In this document: piece by piece, positions 7,078 through 9,337 of the stretch
How positions within the stretch are numbered: the first letter of the stretch is position 1
Layout of the letters: each line of letters begins with the position of its first letter
Source: GCA-002282575 sp964646525
GTDB lineage: Bacteria; Pseudomonadota; Gammaproteobacteria; Thiomicrospirales; Thiomicrospiraceae
Assembly: GCA_964646525.1 (NCBI GenBank)
Contig: CAZYER010000050.1
Span: forward strand, 1-9,337
DNA length: 9,337 bases
Direction of reading: 5' to 3'
Notes under the pieces: model-generated
What the model was told of the DNA's origin: nothing
Databases searched by the model: none
Seen by the model: the letters and a program-made list of their open reading frames with translations, nothing else
Made by a program: the position numbers and the translations under genes

Positions 7078-7473
7078 ATGAAAGCGCGTTGGATGATGAT
7101 TTGGGCCGCACTGTTATGCACTCACATACCTGCTTGGGCAGATGCACCGAAAATGGATTTAATTCCAGAACTCAAAGACATTGAAAAGATTGCTGCTGAG
7201 CAGGAAGCAGCCATTCGCGCGCAATCTGAAGCGCTACAAAAAGCACAGCTAGAGAAAGAACAGGCGGAAAAAGCCACCAAAGAGGCGATTGATAAGCAAA
7301 GAGCCGCCGCTACTACTCCAGCAACTACAGAAGAAAGCAGCAAACCAGAACGTAAAGCTGCTACAACGCAAGCCAAAGCCGCCCCTAAACCCGTTAAAAA
7401 AGCACTGGCAGAGCCTCCTATCGAGAAAACCAATCCTTGGTTAGCACAAGAACGTCGTTATAGCTTTCCGTGA
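7078..7473 (+). CDS. Unrecognised periplasmic coiled-coil protein
   Basis: I do not recognise this protein. It has 131 residues from the ATG at 7078, which follows GAAGGA (7065-7070) by seven bases and the prmA stop by four. An in-frame ATG at 7000 would overlap prmA and precede the signal peptide, so I reject it. Residues 1-21 look like a Sec signal peptide: Lys/Arg start, a hydrophobic core and a cut after AWA. The mature part has a charged, heptad-like Glu/Ala/Gln/Lys helix (about 30-76), then a low-complexity Ala/Thr/Lys/Pro region (about 77-115) and a short tail ending NPWLAQERRYSFP. No catalytic motif, lipobox or membrane segment is seen after the signal. It could be a small envelope-associated or scaffold protein. 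Its spacing makes it the last gene of the acc–prmA transcript, just before a terminator. Its function is unknown. Confidence 0.75.
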   Translation: MKARWMMIWAALLCTHIPAWADAPKMDLIPELKDIEKIAAEQEAAIRAQSEALQKAQLEKEQAEKATKEAIDKQRAAATTPATTEESSKPERKAATTQAKAAPKPVKKALAEPPIEKTNPWLAQERRYSFP

Positions 7474-7476
7474 TGG

Positions 7477-7488
7477 CGCAATATTGCG
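7477..7488. repeat. Perfect 12-base palindrome after the last operon gene
   Basis: CGCAATATTGCG reads the same on both strands and sits four bases after the stop of the small protein gene, upstream of the terminator hairpin. It could form a small stem or be chance. Confidence 0.5.
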
Positions 7489-7503
7489 TTAGACAAATAG
7501 CGA

Positions 7504-7525
7504 AACAGCGCCAATCGGCGCTGTT
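7504..7525. terminator. Shared bidirectional hairpin terminator
   Basis: AACAGCGCC (7504-7512) and GGCGCTGTT (7517-7525) form a perfect nine-base-pair stem with an AATC loop. On the plus strand a T-rich run follows (GTTGTATT). On the minus strand the stem's own end and flank give TTTCGCTATTTG. It lies between the converging small protein gene and fccB, about 30 and 42 bases from their stops, so it probably ends both transcripts. Confidence 0.8.
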
Positions 7526-7566
7526 GTTGTATTAAGAAACTAAAACACACTATGTTTCATGAGACA

Positions 7567-8835
7567 TTAAGCCCCCCACACATCCTGGGTGATACTGCTG
7601 TACCAACCCTTAGCGTAGATAGCTTCCATGGCACGGAAATCATGGTCAGCTTTGGCCGGTGAAACACCACCAGAACCCTTAATTTCGCCAATTTTTCCGT
7701 CTTGAACGCTATAAACACCAACAATCGAAATAGCGTACTTATCTGATACTAACGAATAACAGGTATTGGCATTAATCGTTGCAAACTCGCCTTTACCTGT
7801 TAATGCATTTACCACCGCTGCAGCCGTCATCTTGGCATGAGACACCGCACTATGAGCAGATTTCGGCATGGCACCAGCAATGGCAGCATCACCAATCACG
7901 TAAATATCTTTCTTTAAAGTAGATTCAAAAGTGGTTGGGTTGACAGGACAAAAACCCGTTTCGTTAGTCAAACCCGCTGTGAAAGCCAACGCACCCGCTT
8001 TTTGTGGCGGAATGGCGTTAATCACATCAGCCTTAATCTCACCGGCTTCCGCATAAACGGTCATGCTGTTAACATCGACTTTAGTAACCTTGCCACCATC
8101 ATTAGCGCCTGTCCATTCAACCATGTCACCGTAAAGATCTTGCCACGCCTCAACAAACAGACCTTGCTTAGAGAATTTATCTTTCGGATCTAACACGATA
8201 ATCTTGGCTTTAGGGTTGTGCTTTTTGAAATACTGAGCCACCATACCAACTCGCTCATAAGGCCCTGGTGGACAACGATAAGGATTGGGAGGGGCAATCA
8301 TGACAAAAGTCCCCCCCTGCTTCATTGTCTCAATTTGCTTTTTCAACAACAGGGTTTGTAAACCCGCTTGCCATGCATGAGGTATTTTTTCTGCATTCGC
8401 TTGCGTTACGCCTTCAATTGCTCCCCATTTAAAGTCAATACCAGGGGAAACAACCAGCTTGTTATAGCTCAACTTTTGACCGTTCGCTAGAGTCACTTGG
8501 TGCGCTTTATCATCAATGGCTGTCACGCTATCGTGAATGACCTGAATGCCGCGCTTCTTTAACCCATCATAATTAAAACTAATTTGCTCCATACTGACCA
8601 GATCGGCAAAATGCCAATTGGAACCAGGACAGGTTACATAGGTCGTTTTAGGTTCAATTAAGGTTACACTGAGCGAAGGTTGATATTTTTTCAAATATTT
8701 AGCAACAGCACTGCCCCCAAAACCACCACCGATAACCACGACATGTTGCGATTCTGGTTTGGTCGAACATCCCACTAAAGGTAACAACGCCACGCTACCT
8801 GCAGCGGCTACAAATTGACGACGATTCATACTCAT
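7567..8835 (-). CDS. fccB: Flavocytochrome c sulfide dehydrogenase, flavoprotein subunit
   Basis: Periplasmic FAD protein that oxidises sulfide and passes electrons to the cytochrome subunit. By memory of Allochromatium FccB it matches throughout. The Rossmann motif VVVIGGGFGG is at 32-41. Cys69 in YVTCPGSN is the expected covalent FAD site. Cys188 in RCPPGPYERV and Cys359 in NTCYS are the expected active-site disulfide pair. VIGDA (313-317) is the second FAD motif. I choose the ATG at 8835 (422 residues) because AAGGA (8846-8850) lies ten bases upstream; the ATG at 8859 would overlap fccA. The N-terminus has a twin-arginine signal (MNRRQFVAAAG) followed by LVGC (20-23), a lipobox-like sequence, so it may be a Tat-exported lipoprotein. 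It follows the cytochrome gene by four bases. SoxF is a close relative; no other sox gene is in view, so FccB is preferred. Confidence 0.92.
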   Translation of the reverse strand: MSMNRRQFVAAAGSVALLPLVGCSTKPESQHVVVIGGGFGGSAVAKYLKKYQPSLSVTLIEPKTTYVTCPGSNWHFADLVSMEQISFNYDGLKKRGIQVIHDSVTAIDDKAHQVTLANGQKLSYNKLVVSPGIDFKWGAIEGVTQANAEKIPHAWQAGLQTLLLKKQIETMKQGGTFVMIAPPNPYRCPPGPYERVGMVAQYFKKHNPKAKIIVLDPKDKFSKQGLFVEAWQDLYGDMVEWTGANDGGKVTKVDVNSMTVYAEAGEIKADVINAIPPQKAGALAFTAGLTNETGFCPVNPTTFESTLKKDIYVIGDAAIAGAMPKSAHSAVSHAKMTAAAVVNALTGKGEFATINANTCYSLVSDKYAISIVGVYSVQDGKIGEIKGSGGVSPAKADHDFRAMEAIYAKGWYSSITQDVWGA

Positions 8836-8839
8836 ACCA

Positions 8840-9139
8840 TTACTGTCCTTGAATGCCAATATATTTTGCTAATTGAGCGATGTCTTCATCACTGTAACCC
8901 TTGGCATGGCGATTCATGACCGTACTCACGCGACTACCATCACGAAACGCTTTCATTTGTGACACAATCGCTGAAGCGGGATACTGACTGAGATTAATAA
9001 TAGTGGCATGTTGATCCACACCCGCATGACAAGACAAACAGCTATCCGCTAAGGCTTGACCACGTTCAACGGCCATCGCGGTTCCGACTTGAACGAACAA
9101 CAAACAGGCCATAAACCGCCCAAGGTTATGAGAAAACAT
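8840..9139 (-). CDS. fccA: Monoheme cytochrome c subunit of sulfide dehydrogenase
   Basis: Small periplasmic c-type cytochrome that should take electrons from FccB. The product has 99 residues from the ATG at 9139. Residues 1-23 are a signal peptide with a likely cut after AMA. The mature protein has one heme site, CLSCH (34-38), with His38 as proximal ligand. Met75 in MNRHAKGYSDEDI is the likely distal ligand; it matches the M-x-R-x-AKGYS pattern of known FccA cytochromes. There is a single heme site, unlike the diheme subunit of Allochromatium; single-heme versions are also known. The Shine-Dalgarno is weak (GTAGGGT, about 10 bases before the ATG), and an alternative ATG at residue 10 would shorten the signal. 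The gene precedes fccB with only four bases between them and is read from the promoter at 9242-9270. A generic class I cytochrome is the alternative call, but the context makes FccA likely. Confidence 0.87.
   Translation of the reverse strand: MFSHNLGRFMACLLFVQVGTAMAVERGQALADSCLSCHAGVDQHATIINLSQYPASAIVSQMKAFRDGSRVSTVMNRHAKGYSDEDIAQLAKYIGIQGQ
8846..8850 (-). promoter_or_regulatory. Ribosome binding site that fixes the fccB start
   Basis: On the minus strand AAGGA lies within the last codons of fccA, ten bases before the ATG at 8835. The ATG at 8859 has no site of this quality and would read through the fccA end, while the ATG at 8829 is 16 bases away. This favours an N-terminus MSMNRRQF, which leaves the Tat signal intact. 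Confidence 0.65.
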
Positions 9140-9160
9140 AAAATTTATACCCTACACCTA

Positions 9161-9218
9161 GTAAGTAAATAAGTAATTATTGTCGTGAATACGCTGCTTA
9201 ATATAGCCAACTACTTAC
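9161..9218. repeat. Short direct and inverted repeats in the fccAB leader
   Basis: TAAGTAA occurs twice in tandem with an eight-base period (9162-9168 and 9170-9176). GTAAGTA at 9161-9167 is matched by its reverse complement TACTTAC at 9212-9218. All lie in the transcribed leader between the promoter and fccA. They could be a binding site for a regulator or chance in AT-rich DNA. Confidence 0.35.
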
Positions 9219-9241
9219 ACAAAATAAATATAAAAAACTTA

Positions 9242-9270
9242 ATTATGGTCATTAATTTATTTTATGTCAA
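9242..9270 (-). promoter_or_regulatory. Near-consensus sigma70 promoter of fccAB
   Basis: On the minus strand TTGACA (9265-9270) and CATAAT (9242-9247) are separated by exactly 17 bases: 6/6 and 5/6 matches. Transcription would start near 9235, leaving a leader of about 96 bases before fccA. No gene is seen between 9140 and the right edge; the stretch is strongly AT-rich. Confidence 0.7.
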
Positions 9271-9337
9271 AGGCTGTAAAATTGTAGGGTCTCAACTGGT
9301 TGGATAAGTTATAATTATCTCAAGTCTTGTTATCTTG

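Noticed and set aside
7122..7433. A 103-residue hydrophobic minus-strand frame opposite the small periplasmic protein
   Set aside because: Its Ala/Ser/Cys-rich translation is what the complement of a Glu/Ala/Lys-rich coding strand gives; the plus-strand gene has a good ribosome site, signal peptide and operon position.
7552..7567. Imperfect palindrome ATGTTTC/GAGACAT at the end of fccB
   Set aside because: It contains a wobble pair and a two-base centre, has no T-run, and lies next to a much better terminator; probably chance.
9149..9290. ACCCTAC at 9149-9155 and GTAGGGT at 9284-9290 as an inverted repeat around the fcc promoter
   Set aside because: Seven-base arms about 130 bases apart are easily expected by chance in AT-rich DNA.
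9310..9315. TATAAT on the plus strand near the right edge, possibly a promoter for a divergent gene
   Set aside because: No acceptable -35 lies 16-18 bases upstream (the closest, TTGTAG at 9282, is 22 bases away), and no gene start is in view.

Overview
The window looks like a chromosomal segment of a gammaproteobacterium. The order dsbD–aroQ–accB–accC–prmA is the conserved arrangement known from Pseudomonas and relatives. The fxsA and dsbD genes also lie near each other in E. coli. Base composition is moderate, Shine-Dalgarno sites are ordinary, and no mobile element, tRNA, rRNA or CRISPR array was seen. The right end carries a sulfide-oxidising flavocytochrome c module, so a sulfur-oxidising lineage (for example Thiotrichales-like) is a reasonable but unproven guess.

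Layout. Positions 50-1368 hold pdxH and ung on the plus strand, with the ung GTG start overlapping the pdxH stop. A short fxsA-family membrane protein gene (1388-1864, minus) converges on ung and diverges from dsbD. From 1966 to about 7473 a plus-strand run holds dsbD, aroQ, accB, accC, prmA and a small unrecognised periplasmic protein. It ends at a clear hairpin terminator (7504-7525). From the right, an fccA–fccB pair (9139 to 7567, minus) converges on the same terminator. It is preceded by an AT-rich leader with a near-consensus sigma70 promoter at 9242-9270.

How the genes work together. Most are housekeeping functions: vitamin B6 coenzyme synthesis (PdxH), uracil repair (Ung), electron delivery to the periplasm for disulfide reduction (DsbD), the shikimate pathway (AroQ), the first step of fatty acid synthesis (AccB, AccC) and L11 methylation (PrmA). 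The accessory part is FccAB, predicted to oxidise sulfide in the periplasm using FAD and a single-heme cytochrome c.

I see no convincing evidence of a wholly new system. The points most worth a second look are a Tat signal with an apparent lipobox on FccB, the repeat-bearing leader of fccAB, and the unknown coiled-coil periplasmic protein at the end of the acc–prmA operon.
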